A stretch of DNA of 64,000 nucleotides, taken from Paraburkholderia rhizosphaerae (GTDB lineage: Bacteria > Pseudomonadota > Gammaproteobacteria > Burkholderiales > Burkholderiaceae). Location: the NCBI RefSeq assembly GCF_004366595.1, contig NZ_SORE01000007.1, positions 186,001 to 250,000 on the forward strand, given 5' to 3'. Below are positions 7,885 through 16,798 of this stretch, one piece after another. The position numbers and the translations under genes are program-made. Below the pieces are notes generated by a model. It saw only the letters and a program-made list of their open reading frames with translations, did not search any database and was not told the origin of the DNA. Position 1 is the stretch's first letter, and the number at the start of each line of letters is the position of its first letter.

Positions 7885-8433
7885 AACGTCGACGAACGCA
7901 TAGGCGCCCGTATACGGGCCGAGCGAGAGACCCGTGGCTGGTCGCTAACCAGTCTTGCGGAGAAGTCCGGCGTGTCGCGCGCGATGATTCACAAGGTCGA
8001 GCGCGGCGATAGCAGCCCGACGGCCACGTTACTGGCGAAGCTCGCGGGCGCGTTCGGCATGAGCATGTCCGCGCTGATGGCGCTCGCGGAACTGGAAGAG
8101 GGACGCCTGCTGCGTTTTGCGGACCAGCCTCTTTGGGTTGATCCGCAGAGTGGTTATTTGCGGCGTCACGTGTCGCCGAAATCGGCGTCCGGGTTGAACC
8201 TGGTCGAGATCGACCTGCCGCCTTCATCGGAAATTCCCATGCCGGCGGCCGCGTATCGAAACGCTCAACAGTTGATCTGGGTGCTCGACGGCGAACTGGT
8301 GTTCGTCGAAGGCGCGGAACGCCATGAGCTGAGCACAGGCGATTGCCTTGAAATCGGACCGCCGAGCGACTGCGTATTCAAGAACGAAAGCTCACGGCCC
8401 TGCAAGTACGCGGTGGTTGTGGTGCGCAAATAA
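7858..8433 (+). CDS. XRE-family regulator with C-terminal cupin domain
   Basis: Protein of 191 aa. Residues about 13-70 are a Cro/CI helix-turn-helix (IGARIRAERETRGWSLTSLA, then SGVSRAMIHKVERGDSSPT). Residues 110-190 are a cupin barrel (LIWVLDGELVFVEGAE, LSTGDCLEIGPPSDCVFKN) that likely senses a small molecule. Translation begins at a GTG, either 7858 or 7867; no ATG is available before the HTH. The start lies only 27 bp from the divergent GNAT gene and within a 37-bp dyad, so the protein probably represses both itself and the GNAT-YdcZ pair. Confidence 0.88.
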   Translation: MIQVYTILDNVDERIGARIRAERETRGWSLTSLAEKSGVSRAMIHKVERGDSSPTATLLAKLAGAFGMSMSALMALAELEEGRLLRFADQPLWVDPQSGYLRRHVSPKSASGLNLVEIDLPPSSEIPMPAAAYRNAQQLIWVLDGELVFVEGAERHELSTGDCLEIGPPSDCVFKNESSRPCKYAVVVVRK

Positions 8434-8479
8434 AGCGCCGCACGAATGCGCCGCAACCCCGACGCGCGGCATCAACGCA

Positions 8480-9643
8480 TCAGTCGGAGTTCGACAGGTA
8501 ATCGGCCACGCGAACCATCATCGCGTCGCATTCCATCAGCTGCTCGACGGTAATGAATTCATCCGGCTTATGACCCTGGTCCATGCTGCCAGGCCCGCAC
8601 ACGACGGTCGGAATGCCGGCCCGCTCGAATAATCCGCCTTCGGTACCGAACGCGACAGTACCGAATTCCGACGAATTGCTTAGCAACGCCAACAGACGCG
8701 CCGCTTCGCTGTCGGGTGCGGTAGCCAGGCCCGGATACGCACTCAACGGTTGCAGGCGAATATCGGTGTCGCGCTGCACCGCGCGCATTTTCGGCAGCAA
8801 TTCGGCTTGCGCGTACGTGTGCAACTGGTCCGACACTTCCTCGGCATTGAAGTCCGGAAGCGCCCGCACCTCGAAATCGAACTCGCATTCGGCAGGCACG
8901 ATGTTCAGCGCGCGACCGCCTTTAATGACGCCCGTCTGCACGGTTGAAAATGGTGGATCGAAGCGCGCGTCATGGCGCTCCGGCTGCGCCAGTTCCTCAC
9001 CGATTTCCTCGAGCCTGCCGATCAGCCGCGCCGCGTATTGAATTGCGTTGACGCCATACGGTGCGTAAGCGGAATGGCACGGCGCCCCTTTCACGTGACA
9101 GCGCATCGCCAGCTTGCCCTTATGGCCCAGCACCGGCTTCAACGCGGTCGGTTCGCCGATCAGACACACGCGCGGCCGGTGCGTACGCTTTTCGAGCTCC
9201 GCCAGCATCGACCGCACCCCGAGGCACCCCACCTCTTCGTCATAGGAAAACGCGAGATGGACCGGCTGCTTCAGCGACCGTTTGAGAAACATAGGGACTG
9301 CCGCCAGCACTGAAGCGATAAAGCCCTTCATATCGGCCGCGCCCCGGCCGTATAGGCGCCCGTCACGCTCGGTCATGCGAAACGGTTCCATCGTCCATGC
9401 CTGCCCGTCGACCGGCACGACGTCGGTATGACCTGAAAGCACGACGCCACCCGCAACGTTGGGACCGATGGTGGCGAACAGGTTGGCCTTCGTGTGTTCC
9501 GGGTTATAGAAAAGCTCGCACTGCACGCCAAGCTCTTCAAGATAATTGCGGATGAACGCGATCATCTCGAGGTTGGAATCCCGGCTGACCGTCGCGAAGC
9601 CGATCAGCTTGTCGAGTAGTTGCTTGCTCGACGCTTCATTCAT
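8480..9643 (-). CDS. argE: M20-family deacylase, ArgE-type acetylornithine deacetylase
   Basis: Protein of 387 aa, typical of ArgE/DapE metallohydrolases. Metal and catalytic residues are visible in VLSGHTDVVPVDG (His, Asp), GRGAADMKGFIA (bridging Asp), SYDEEVGCLGVRSM (general-base Glu and metal Glu), IGEPTALKP and the C-terminal GPGSMDQGHKPDEF (His). The family removes the acetyl group from N-acetylornithine. Here it is the last gene of a minus-strand block with DUF1028, RidA and a flavin monooxygenase and overlaps DUF1028 by 8 bp, so it may instead deacylate an intermediate of that catabolic pathway. The gene name reflects family similarity, not proven substrate. Confidence 0.85.
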   Translation of the reverse strand: MNEASSKQLLDKLIGFATVSRDSNLEMIAFIRNYLEELGVQCELFYNPEHTKANLFATIGPNVAGGVVLSGHTDVVPVDGQAWTMEPFRMTERDGRLYGRGAADMKGFIASVLAAVPMFLKRSLKQPVHLAFSYDEEVGCLGVRSMLAELEKRTHRPRVCLIGEPTALKPVLGHKGKLAMRCHVKGAPCHSAYAPYGVNAIQYAARLIGRLEEIGEELAQPERHDARFDPPFSTVQTGVIKGGRALNIVPAECEFDFEVRALPDFNAEEVSDQLHTYAQAELLPKMRAVQRDTDIRLQPLSAYPGLATAPDSEAARLLALLSNSSEFGTVAFGTEGGLFERAGIPTVVCGPGSMDQGHKPDEFITVEQLMECDAMMVRVADYLSNSD

Positions 9644-10313
9644 CGCCGGGTACTCCGTAGCTGGGGGCGGCGGACGGATTCAACGCGCGCGTCAAATAGT
9701 CCTGCATCTGCGGCCGATACGCTTTCCATAGCGTATCCAGCTGTCCGATCGGGTCTTCATCCGCCCAGTCGACGCGCAAATCGACGATCGGCCAGATCAC
9801 GTCGCCGACCACTTTGAGCGCGGCCGAGTGCACCGGCCCCGCCTCGCCGCCGGCCGCAAGCCCGGCTCGCATCGTGAGCAGCAAGCGCTCGGCAAGCATG
9901 CCGGACGCTTGCTCGAACGCCTGGACCATTGCGTCGATCACATGCTTGCCCGTCAGCATGTTGCCCGCGGCCACGCACTGCTCGCCGGCGACCGCATGAT
10001 GAATGCCCAACGCTTCCTTGCCGGAGAAAAACGCGGTCCGGCCTTGACTATCGACCACCGTCACCTGCCGATACTCACTCCACCTGTCGGCCCCGAGCGC
10101 ATGGTCACGCGCGGCGGCGGGCGTGTGCCGCCCGTCCTGCAGCAGATCGAGAATCTGCGCGCCAAGCGCGGGCAGCGTGACATTCTGCGTCGCCACCACG
10201 CCGACGCCCGCGCGTGCCCATGCGCATCGCGCGCCGACCGCGATACTGGACGAACTGACCGCGATGCCGAGTTGGCCCGTTTTCGCGCAGCGTCCGACAA
10301 TCGAAAACGTCAT
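9636..10313 (-). CDS. DUF1028-domain protein (Ntn-hydrolase-like)
   Basis: Protein of 225 aa covering the whole DUF1028 family. The start MTFSIVGRCAKTGQLGIAVS and the following SSSIAVGARCAWARAGVGVV, with TQNVTLPALGAQILDLLQ, are hallmarks; the fold is believed to resemble N-terminal nucleophile hydrolases. No reaction is established for most members. It sits between RidA and the M20 deacylase with 17 bp and an 8-bp overlap respectively, so a hydrolytic step in the same pathway is likely. Confidence 0.88.
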   Translation of the reverse strand: MTFSIVGRCAKTGQLGIAVSSSSIAVGARCAWARAGVGVVATQNVTLPALGAQILDLLQDGRHTPAAARDHALGADRWSEYRQVTVVDSQGRTAFFSGKEALGIHHAVAGEQCVAAGNMLTGKHVIDAMVQAFEQASGMLAERLLLTMRAGLAAGGEAGPVHSAALKVVGDVIWPIVDLRVDWADEDPIGQLDTLWKAYRPQMQDYLTRALNPSAAPSYGVPGDE

Positions 10314-10330
10314 GTCGCGCTCCTCAAGCG

Positions 10331-10762
10331 TTAAGCCGGCTTCCAGTTATCGGGGATCACCGCAATCACGTCGATTTCCATCAGCCATTGCGGCTGCCCC
10401 AAAGCGCTCACCACGAGGCCGGTCGAAATCGGGAATACACCCTTCAGCCATTTGCCGACCTCCTGATACACCGGCTCGCGATAACGCGGGTCGATGATGT
10501 ACGTGGTGGTCTTGACGATATGCGACAGATCGCTGCCCGCTTCCTCGAGCAATTGCTTGATGTTTTTCATCGCCTGCTGCGCCTGCGCCTGCGGATCGCC
10601 GAGTCCGACCAGGTTGCCGTCGAAATCGGTGCCCACCTGCCCGCGGACATAGACCGTATTGCCGGCTCGCACCGCCTGACACAGGTCGTTATCGAGCGCC
10701 TGGTTCGGATACGTATCCTTCGTATTGAACATGCGGATGCGAGTGTGGGTCGGTTGGTTCAT
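10331..10762 (-). CDS. RidA-family (YjgF/UK114) enamine/imine deaminase-like protein
   Basis: Protein of 143 aa with the small trimeric RidA fold. Seen: AVRAGNTVYVRGQVGTDFDG, QAMKNIKQLLEEAGSDLSHI and VKTTTYIIDPRYREPVYQEV, and a C-terminal LMEIDVIAVIP in place of the classical VEIE motif. RidA proteins speed the hydrolysis of reactive enamines and imines made by amine-oxidising or PLP enzymes. The arginine that binds carboxylates in RidA proper is not obvious here, so it may belong to an Rid1-7 subgroup with another substrate. It sits in the minus-strand catabolic block 14 bp after the flavin monooxygenase gene. Confidence 0.88.
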   Translation of the reverse strand: MNQPTHTRIRMFNTKDTYPNQALDNDLCQAVRAGNTVYVRGQVGTDFDGNLVGLGDPQAQAQQAMKNIKQLLEEAGSDLSHIVKTTTYIIDPRYREPVYQEVGKWLKGVFPISTGLVVSALGQPQWLMEIDVIAVIPDNWKPA

Positions 10763-10776
10763 CGTGCACCTTGTTG

Positions 10777-12117
10777 TCAGTCGAGAAGATCGGCGAGATG
10801 GCGCGAATCGGGACGCGCACCATCGGAGCCCTGTTTTCCGCAGTCGTTAGCGTGACGCTGCGACGCATCGCGATACGACTGATAGTTGCGCTGGATGGCT
10901 ATGTGGTCGGCGATGTGTCTCGCGTCGTGCCAGACACCCCAGATGAAACTGGAGCCCCGGCGCGACAGCCACGGCAGCCCCAGAAAATAGATACCCGGCT
11001 CGCTCGATACGCCGCGCTGATGTTGCGGCTTGCCGTTTGCGGAAAACGCATTGACCTTCAGCCAGCTGTAATCTGCTGAATAGCCTGTCGCCCAGATGAT
11101 TGCCGTTACACCGGCATGGGCCAGGTCGAGTTCGAGAATCGGATGAGTCACACAATCCGGATCGGGCAGCATGTTGCGTGCGTCCGGTTCTTCCGGAAGA
11201 TCCAGCCCATTGCGAGCGATATAGTCGTCCGCCGCGTCGAGCACGGCCAGATAGTTCTCGTCGCCGCGCGCGAGGTTATCCGCGAGATCCGGCGCGAAAG
11301 TCATCACGCCACTATCGAACGACTTCGTCAGACCAACCAGTGTGATGCCCTGATTCGCGAGCGCCCGAAAGTCGACCGTATGACCGCCGCGCGCGCCGCT
11401 GACGGCGATCGTCACATGCTCTCTGCCGGGCGTCGCGACCTCCTTGTCCCATTCGCCGAGCACGCCTAGCCACCAGCAGTAATCGCGGTGACGGTACGCA
11501 CGCGGTGGGCGATCGTGCGGACCCACCGACAAATAGACCGTTTTCCCTGAGCGTTGCAGTTCGTCCGCAATCTGAACCCCCGAGGACCCGGCGCCCACCA
11601 CCAGCACCGCGCCATCCGGCAGTTGCCGCGGATTGCGATAGTCGGCCGAATGGATCTGCGTCAGCGTCGCATCCGCCGGAATGATCGGCGGAATCAAAGG
11701 ACGCTGGAACGCACCGGTCGCGACCACCACGCGATTGACTTCGAACACGCCATCCGACGTGTCGACCATAAAGCCGGGCCGCCCGACCGCACGCTCGACG
11801 CGCCGCACTTCGACACCGGTGCGAATCGGCGCATCGAACTTTCTTGCATACGCTTCGAAATACGCAGCGACCCGCTCTTTCGCGGGAAATGCATCGGGAT
11901 CGAGATCGTCGAACTCCAATCCGGGGAACCGGTCATGCCACGCAGGACCGTTGGCCACCAGCGAATCCCATCGCCCTGTGCGCCAGCGTTCGGCAATGCG
12001 GGCACGCTCCAGCACGACGTGCGGCACCCCTTGCCTGCGCAGATGTTCGCTCATCGCGACGCCGGCCTGGCCGGCGCCGACGACGAGCGTATCGATTGAC
12101 GTTACGTCAGCGGTCAT
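10777..12117 (-). CDS. FAD/NAD(P)-dependent monooxygenase (CzcO/FMO-like)
   Basis: Protein of 446 aa related to flavin-containing monooxygenases. The FAD Rossmann motif is VVGAGQAGVAMSEHL near residue 15, the second nucleotide site is VLVVGAGSSGVQIADEL near residue 170, and IIWATGYSADYSWLKV lies near the C-terminus; VVVATGAFQRP precedes the second site. Such proteins oxygenate nitrogen or sulfur atoms or carbonyls with NADPH and O2. It is the first gene of the minus-strand block and diverges from a LysR gene, which probably controls it. No electron-transfer partner is encoded next to it. Confidence 0.88.
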   Translation of the reverse strand: MTADVTSIDTLVVGAGQAGVAMSEHLRRQGVPHVVLERARIAERWRTGRWDSLVANGPAWHDRFPGLEFDDLDPDAFPAKERVAAYFEAYARKFDAPIRTGVEVRRVERAVGRPGFMVDTSDGVFEVNRVVVATGAFQRPLIPPIIPADATLTQIHSADYRNPRQLPDGAVLVVGAGSSGVQIADELQRSGKTVYLSVGPHDRPPRAYRHRDYCWWLGVLGEWDKEVATPGREHVTIAVSGARGGHTVDFRALANQGITLVGLTKSFDSGVMTFAPDLADNLARGDENYLAVLDAADDYIARNGLDLPEEPDARNMLPDPDCVTHPILELDLAHAGVTAIIWATGYSADYSWLKVNAFSANGKPQHQRGVSSEPGIYFLGLPWLSRRGSSFIWGVWHDARHIADHIAIQRNYQSYRDASQRHANDCGKQGSDGARPDSRHLADLLD

Positions 12118-12169
12118 CGCTGTCTCCTTCTAAAGGCGCTCGTGCAATCTACGCCCGCGCACGGCATCC

Positions 12170-12206
12170 GAAAAACACATTTCAAAAATGCAATTCATCG
12201 TTTTTC
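12170..12206. promoter_or_regulatory. AT-rich motif in the FMO-LysR divergent promoter
   Basis: Within the 152-bp gap between the monooxygenase and LysR genes, an AT-rich island begins AAAAACACATTTCAAAAATG and ends with CATCGTTTTT, with AAAAAC/GTTTTT inverted ends. A similar string, CATCCAAAAACAATATTTTG, recurs before the Rieske gene at 13271. A LysR site shared by both promoters is a reasonable guess. Confidence 0.35.
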
Positions 12207-12269
12207 CCTATGCAAACGGATTTCTGGCGACACACAATTGCGACGGATAAAAGCCTCGAAGGACAGACG

Positions 12270-13202
12270 ATGGAAGTGGGCCAGTTGCACTATTCGCTGC
12301 GGCAGTTGCGGTACTTCGTCGTCACCGCGGAAGTGCTGTCATTTACAGCGGCGGCAAGGAAGCTGCATATCTCGCAGCCGTCCATTTCGACCGCGCTGGC
12401 CGACCTCGAAGCGTCGTTTGGCGTGCAGCTGTTTATCCGTCATCACGCGAGCGGCCTGTCGCTGACGCAAGCGGGTCGCGACATGCTCGGACAGGCGCGC
12501 AATCTGCTGAAGAACGCGGAAGAACTGCAGTCGGCCGCGCGCGAGATGGACAGCGGCATGTCCGGCGCGATCGCGCTCGGCTGCATGGTTTCGCTTGCGC
12601 CGCCCGTGATGCCGGCATTGATCAGCCGCTTTATCGCGAGCCATGCCGGCGTCAGCTTTCGCACGCAGGAAGCGCATCAGGACGACCTGCTGCGCGGCTT
12701 GCGCGACGGCACGCTCGATCTCGCCCTCACCTACAGCCTCGATCTCACCGACGAAATCGCGTTCACGCCACTGGTCGCGTTGCCGCCGTACGTGATCCTG
12801 CCGAAGCTGCATCGGCTCGCCCGCGCGCGCTCACGCGCAGTGTCGCTAACCGAACTGCTCGATGAACCTTACGTGATGCTTGATCTGCCGCACAGCCGCG
12901 AATACTTCGCAGCCCTGTTCGATGCAGTCGGCGCTCGGCCGGTGCCGGCGTTCCGTTCATCGCAACCGGAAGTGGTGCGCGGCATGGTCGCCAATGGTCT
13001 CGGCTATAGCATCCTGAACTACCCGCTGAAATCGTTCCGTACGGTAGACGGCGCGGACTTCGTGATCAAACAGTTCAAGGAAGATGTGCTGGCAACGACA
13101 CTCGGTATCGCGCAATCGCGTGAGCTAAAGCCGCGTCAGGTCGTGAAGCGCTTCGCGGAGTTCTGCGAGACGCAGATCCGCGAGTTGCATCGCAATGGCT
13201 GA
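12270..13202 (+). CDS. LysR-family transcriptional regulator
   Basis: LTTR of 310 aa from the ATG at 12270, with AAGGA about ten bases upstream; the frame is open further upstream but the family N-terminus fits this start. The winged HTH is seen as LRQLRYFVVTAEVLSFTAAA and LHISQPSISTALADLEASFG at about residues 8-60, followed by a substrate-binding-like effector domain (SGAIALGCMVSLAPPVMPAL to the end). It sits between the minus-strand FMO-RidA-DUF1028-M20 unit and the plus-strand Rieske-ABC unit, in the position expected for a regulator of both. Confidence 0.92.
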   Translation: MEVGQLHYSLRQLRYFVVTAEVLSFTAAARKLHISQPSISTALADLEASFGVQLFIRHHASGLSLTQAGRDMLGQARNLLKNAEELQSAAREMDSGMSGAIALGCMVSLAPPVMPALISRFIASHAGVSFRTQEAHQDDLLRGLRDGTLDLALTYSLDLTDEIAFTPLVALPPYVILPKLHRLARARSRAVSLTELLDEPYVMLDLPHSREYFAALFDAVGARPVPAFRSSQPEVVRGMVANGLGYSILNYPLKSFRTVDGADFVIKQFKEDVLATTLGIAQSRELKPRQVVKRFAEFCETQIRELHRNG

Positions 13203-13273
13203 TCGACCCGCTGATGCAAGCCGCCTGAGCGCGTCCCTTGACGTGCTACATAGGAAAAAACTGTCCTTTACAT

Positions 13274-13291
13274 CCAAAAACAATATTTTGG
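13274..13291. promoter_or_regulatory. Inverted repeat upstream of the Rieske oxygenase gene
   Basis: CCAAAA at 13274-13279 and TTTTGG at 13286-13291 form an 18-bp palindrome-like element 59 bp before the Rieske start. It lies in an AT-rich patch that resembles the one in the FMO-LysR gap. A LysR or other activator site is inferred. Confidence 0.4.
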
Positions 13292-13349
13292 CTGGTAATT
13301 TGACTTGATAGATTGGTGTCCATCGCACCGCACGCTAGATGGAGACCGT

Positions 13350-14501
13350 ATGGCTGCTCTTGCAGACTCGCCGGACACTGCATCCGGGATCGCACGTGAA
13401 TTGCAGGCGAATTGCGAGCGGCCATTCGAGGACGCGCACGCGATGCCGCCACGAGTCTATACGTCCGATGCGTTTCTCGCGCTCGAGCAGCGCGAGATTT
13501 TTAGCAAGGAATGGCTGTGCGTGGGGCGCGCCAGTTCGCTTGCCAACGCTGGCGACTATCTGACCGCGCAGATCGACGCGCAACCGGTTGTCGTGCTGCG
13601 CGACGAACATGGCGCGCTACGCGCAATGTCGAACGTATGCTTGCACCGGATGTCAGTGTTGCTCGAAGGACGCGGCAACGTCAGACGTATCGTGTGTCCT
13701 TATCACGCGTGGAACTACGCGCTGGATGGCACGCTTGCCGGCGCGCCGATGATGGACCGGCAGCCGGGCTTTTGCAAGGAAAGCTATCGCCTTCCGCAGG
13801 TTCGCTGCGAAGTCTGGCAGGGCTGGATTTACGTGACGCTCAACGCGGACCTGCCACCCGTCGCTACACAGCTCGAAGAACTCACACGGCTGATCGAGCC
13901 ATACGGTATGACGGACTACGTCGAGACCTTCCATGAAGCGCACGTGTGGAATACCAACTGGAAGATCCTCGCGGAAAACTTCATGGAGAGCTACCACCTG
14001 CCGATGCTGCATCGCGCGACGGTAGGCCCGCATTCACGCCTCGAAGAAATGGAGTGCCCGCCGGGACGGCCGGCGTTCAACTATCACTGGATCACGAAGG
14101 AAGCGTCGCTGCCGATCGGCAACGCGCACCCGGACAACACGCGTTTGCAGGGTCACTGGCGGCGCACGACCGCGTTGCTCGCGATCTACCCGACGCATCT
14201 GGTGACGCTCACGCCCGGCTACTTCTGGTACCTGCTGCTGCAGCCGCGCGGTGTGGGTCAGGTGGAAATCCAGTTCGGCGGCGGCCTGTCGCCTGAATTC
14301 ATCACCGATCCGAAAGCGGCCGACTATATGGCGACGCTGAAAACGCTGCTCGACGAGGTCAATGCGGAAGACCGGCACGGCGTCGAGTCGGTGTTTCGCG
14401 GCGTGCACGCACCGCTCGCGAAACCCGGCAACCTGAGCCATCTCGAGCGGCCGAACTACGACTTCGCGCGCTATGTGGCGCAGCGAACTGCCACGTCATG
14501 A
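13350..14501 (+). CDS. Rieske non-heme iron oxygenase, alpha subunit
   Basis: Protein of 383 aa from the ATG at 13350 with GGAG just upstream. The Rieske [2Fe-2S] ligands are C97/H99 (NVCLHRMSVLL) and C116/H119 (VCPYHAWNYAL). The catalytic domain carries the mononuclear iron site in NFMESYHLPMLHRATVG. Sequence style is closer to the single-subunit oxygenases that demethylate or hydroxylate quaternary amines and betaines than to two-subunit arene dioxygenases; no beta subunit follows. No ferredoxin reductase is encoded nearby, so reducing power must come from elsewhere. It is the first gene of a plus-strand unit with a polyamine-type ABC importer, which probably brings in its substrate. Confidence 0.9.
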   Translation: MAALADSPDTASGIARELQANCERPFEDAHAMPPRVYTSDAFLALEQREIFSKEWLCVGRASSLANAGDYLTAQIDAQPVVVLRDEHGALRAMSNVCLHRMSVLLEGRGNVRRIVCPYHAWNYALDGTLAGAPMMDRQPGFCKESYRLPQVRCEVWQGWIYVTLNADLPPVATQLEELTRLIEPYGMTDYVETFHEAHVWNTNWKILAENFMESYHLPMLHRATVGPHSRLEEMECPPGRPAFNYHWITKEASLPIGNAHPDNTRLQGHWRRTTALLAIYPTHLVTLTPGYFWYLLLQPRGVGQVEIQFGGGLSPEFITDPKAADYMATLKTLLDEVNAEDRHGVESVFRGVHAPLAKPGNLSHLERPNYDFARYVAQRTATS

Positions 14502-14535
14502 CGCGCGACACCGCGCACCGGATAATCACTTCACC

Positions 14536-15735
14536 ATGCCTAGCCAATCGTTCATTTCCTTCGACGGGGTCAGCAAGTCATACGATGGCGTGCACAGCGT
14601 CGTCGAAGGGCTCGACCTCGACGTCGCGCGCGGCGAATTCGTGTCGCTGCTGGGACCGTCCGGTTCAGGCAAGACAACGACACTGATGATGCTCGCGGGG
14701 TTCGAATCGCCGACGCGCGGCGAGATCCGGCTGAACGGCAAGCGCCTCGACGACAAGCCGCCGCATCAGCGCGATATCGGCATGGTGTTCCAGAACTACG
14801 CGCTGTTCCCGCATATGACCATCGCGGAAAACGTCGCGTTTCCGCTGTCGGTGCGCAAGATCAGCCGCAGCGAACAGAAGGCGCGCGTCGCACGGGCGCT
14901 CGACATGGTGGAAATGCCGCATCTCGCGGCACGCAGACCCGCGCAATTGTCCGGTGGCCAGCAGCAGCGCGTCGCGCTTGCGCGCGCGCTGGTGTTCGAG
15001 CCAAGCGTGGTGCTGATGGACGAGCCGCTCGGCGCGCTCGACAAACGTCTGCGCGAAAGCATGCAATACGAAATCATGCGGCTGCATCGCGAGCTATCGC
15101 TGACGATCGTCTACGTCACGCATGACCAGAACGAGGCGCTGACGATGTCGGATCGCGTCGCGGTGTTTTCCGACGGACGCATCCAGCAGGCCGCGACGCC
15201 GACCGAACTCTATGAAAACGCGGCGAACGCATTTGTGGCGAATTTCGTCGGCGAAAACAATGGTTTGACAGGCCGCGTGGCCGCGAGCGCCGGCGAGTGG
15301 GCCACGCTGCGCCTCGCCGACGGCACGCTGATCGGCGGCCGCGCGGGCACCGGCCTTCACGAAGGCGGCGAAGCGATGCTCGCGCTGCGGCCCGAGCGCG
15401 CGCACATCGCGACGGCCGCGAACGCGGCCGCGGATGCCGCGCGCGGCGCAGGCGAACTGAATGTCGTGCATGCGCTGGTGCAGGAACTCGTCTATTGCGG
15501 CGACCATCATCGCGTGCATCTGAAACTGGCCCACGGCGAGAGCGTCGTCGTGAAGGTGCCGAATACGCAGCATCACGATCTGCCCGCACTCGGCCATACG
15601 GCGGCCGTCACGTGGCGGCGCGACGACTGCAAGGTACTGCCCGCCCTCTCGTCGCGCGTCGCGGTCACAAGCGGCGACGACACCGCGTTTTCGCCTTCAT
15701 CGTCCGCATCGCCACTTATCGCAGGAGCCAACTAA
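14536..15735 (+). CDS. Polyamine-type ABC transporter ATPase (PotA-like)
   Basis: ATP-binding protein of 399 aa. Walker A is GPSGSGKTTTLMM, the Q-loop MVFQNYALFPHM, the signature LSGGQQQRVALARAL, Walker B VVLMDEPLGALD, and the H-loop VYVTHDQNEA. A C-terminal TOBE domain (ELVYCGDHHRVHLKLAHGES) is present as in PotA/CysA importers. The ATG at 14536 begins a family-like N-terminus; an earlier start would overlap the Rieske gene. It energises uptake through the two permeases encoded downstream. Substrate is not known; the neighbours suggest an amine. Confidence 0.92.
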   Translation: MPSQSFISFDGVSKSYDGVHSVVEGLDLDVARGEFVSLLGPSGSGKTTTLMMLAGFESPTRGEIRLNGKRLDDKPPHQRDIGMVFQNYALFPHMTIAENVAFPLSVRKISRSEQKARVARALDMVEMPHLAARRPAQLSGGQQQRVALARALVFEPSVVLMDEPLGALDKRLRESMQYEIMRLHRELSLTIVYVTHDQNEALTMSDRVAVFSDGRIQQAATPTELYENAANAFVANFVGENNGLTGRVAASAGEWATLRLADGTLIGGRAGTGLHEGGEAMLALRPERAHIATAANAAADAARGAGELNVVHALVQELVYCGDHHRVHLKLAHGESVVVKVPNTQHHDLPALGHTAAVTWRRDDCKVLPALSSRVAVTSGDDTAFSPSSSASPLIAGAN

Positions 15736-15736
15736 A

Positions 15737-16798
15737 ATGCACGCAACATGTTCCCGCTTCCGGCACGGCGCCGTTCTTGCCGCCGCCACTGTCCTCTGCG
15801 CGTTGTCGTCCGCCGCGCAGGCCGCCACTACGCTATCGGTCGTCACATTCGGCGGCGCCTACGAGACCGCGGCCAAAAAAGCCTGGTTCGAACCGTTTAC
15901 CGCGAAGACCGGCATCGGCTTCTCGACGGAATCGTACGACGGCGGCCTCGCGAAGCTATCCGCGATGGAGCAGGCGAAGAACCCGACGTGGGATCTGATC
16001 GACCTCGAAACCAACGATGCAATCACTGCGTGTGACGAAGGTCTACTGCAGAAATTCGACCGCAAGCAGTTGGGTAATACCAGCGATTTCCTGCCGGGCT
16101 CGATCAGCGATTGCGCGGTATCCGCGATGGTGTGGTCGACCGTGTACGCGTACGACACGACGAAGTTGAGCACGCCGCCCACCACCATCAACGATTTCTT
16201 CGATCTGAAGAAATATCCGGGCAAACGCGGCATGCGCAAGTCGCCGAAGGTCGCGATGGAATGGGCGCTGATCGCCGATGGCGTCGCGCCGAAGGACGTC
16301 TATAAAGTGCTGGCTACACCGGCGGGCGTCGATCGCGCGTTCAAAAAGCTCGATACGATCAAGTCGAGCATCGTCTGGTGGGATGCCGGCGCGCAGGCGC
16401 CGCAGCTGCTCGCGGACGGCGCGGTCGTGATGACGCAGGCGTATAACGGCCGCATCGACGACGCGATGCATAAGGATCACAAGCCGTTCAAGATCGTCTG
16501 GGATGCGCAGGTGTACGACTACGAATGGTGGGGCATTCCGGCGGGCGCCAAAAATGCCGCCGACGCCGCGAAGTTCATCGTGTCCGCATCGACGCCGCAG
16601 GCGTACGCAGACCTGTCGAAGTACATCGCGTATGCGCCGCCGCGCAAGGACGCGATTGCTTTGATCGACAAGAGCCGCCTCGCCGATTTGCCGACCGCGC
16701 CCGCGAACTTCAAGCGGCCGCTGCAAATCGATGCGACGTTCTGGGCCGATAACGCAGATGCGATCAACAAGCGCTTCCAGGTCTGGCTCACACAATGA
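15737..16798 (+). CDS. Polyamine-type ABC transporter substrate-binding protein (PotD/PotF-like)
   Basis: Periplasmic protein of 353 aa with a Sec signal peptide (about residues 1-30, AATVLCALSSAAQAA). The mature part begins TTLSVVTFGGAYETAAKKAW and includes NPTWDLIDLETNDAITACDEG and VVMTQAYNGRIDDAMH, typical of family 1 polyamine/opine-type binding proteins. It starts one base after the ATPase stop region and overlaps the permease by 4 bp, so it is in the same operon. Binding-pocket residues cannot be matched to a ligand by eye. Confidence 0.9.
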   Translation: MHATCSRFRHGAVLAAATVLCALSSAAQAATTLSVVTFGGAYETAAKKAWFEPFTAKTGIGFSTESYDGGLAKLSAMEQAKNPTWDLIDLETNDAITACDEGLLQKFDRKQLGNTSDFLPGSISDCAVSAMVWSTVYAYDTTKLSTPPTTINDFFDLKKYPGKRGMRKSPKVAMEWALIADGVAPKDVYKVLATPAGVDRAFKKLDTIKSSIVWWDAGAQAPQLLADGAVVMTQAYNGRIDDAMHKDHKPFKIVWDAQVYDYEWWGIPAGAKNAADAAKFIVSASTPQAYADLSKYIAYAPPRKDAIALIDKSRLADLPTAPANFKRPLQIDATFWADNADAINKRFQVWLTQ

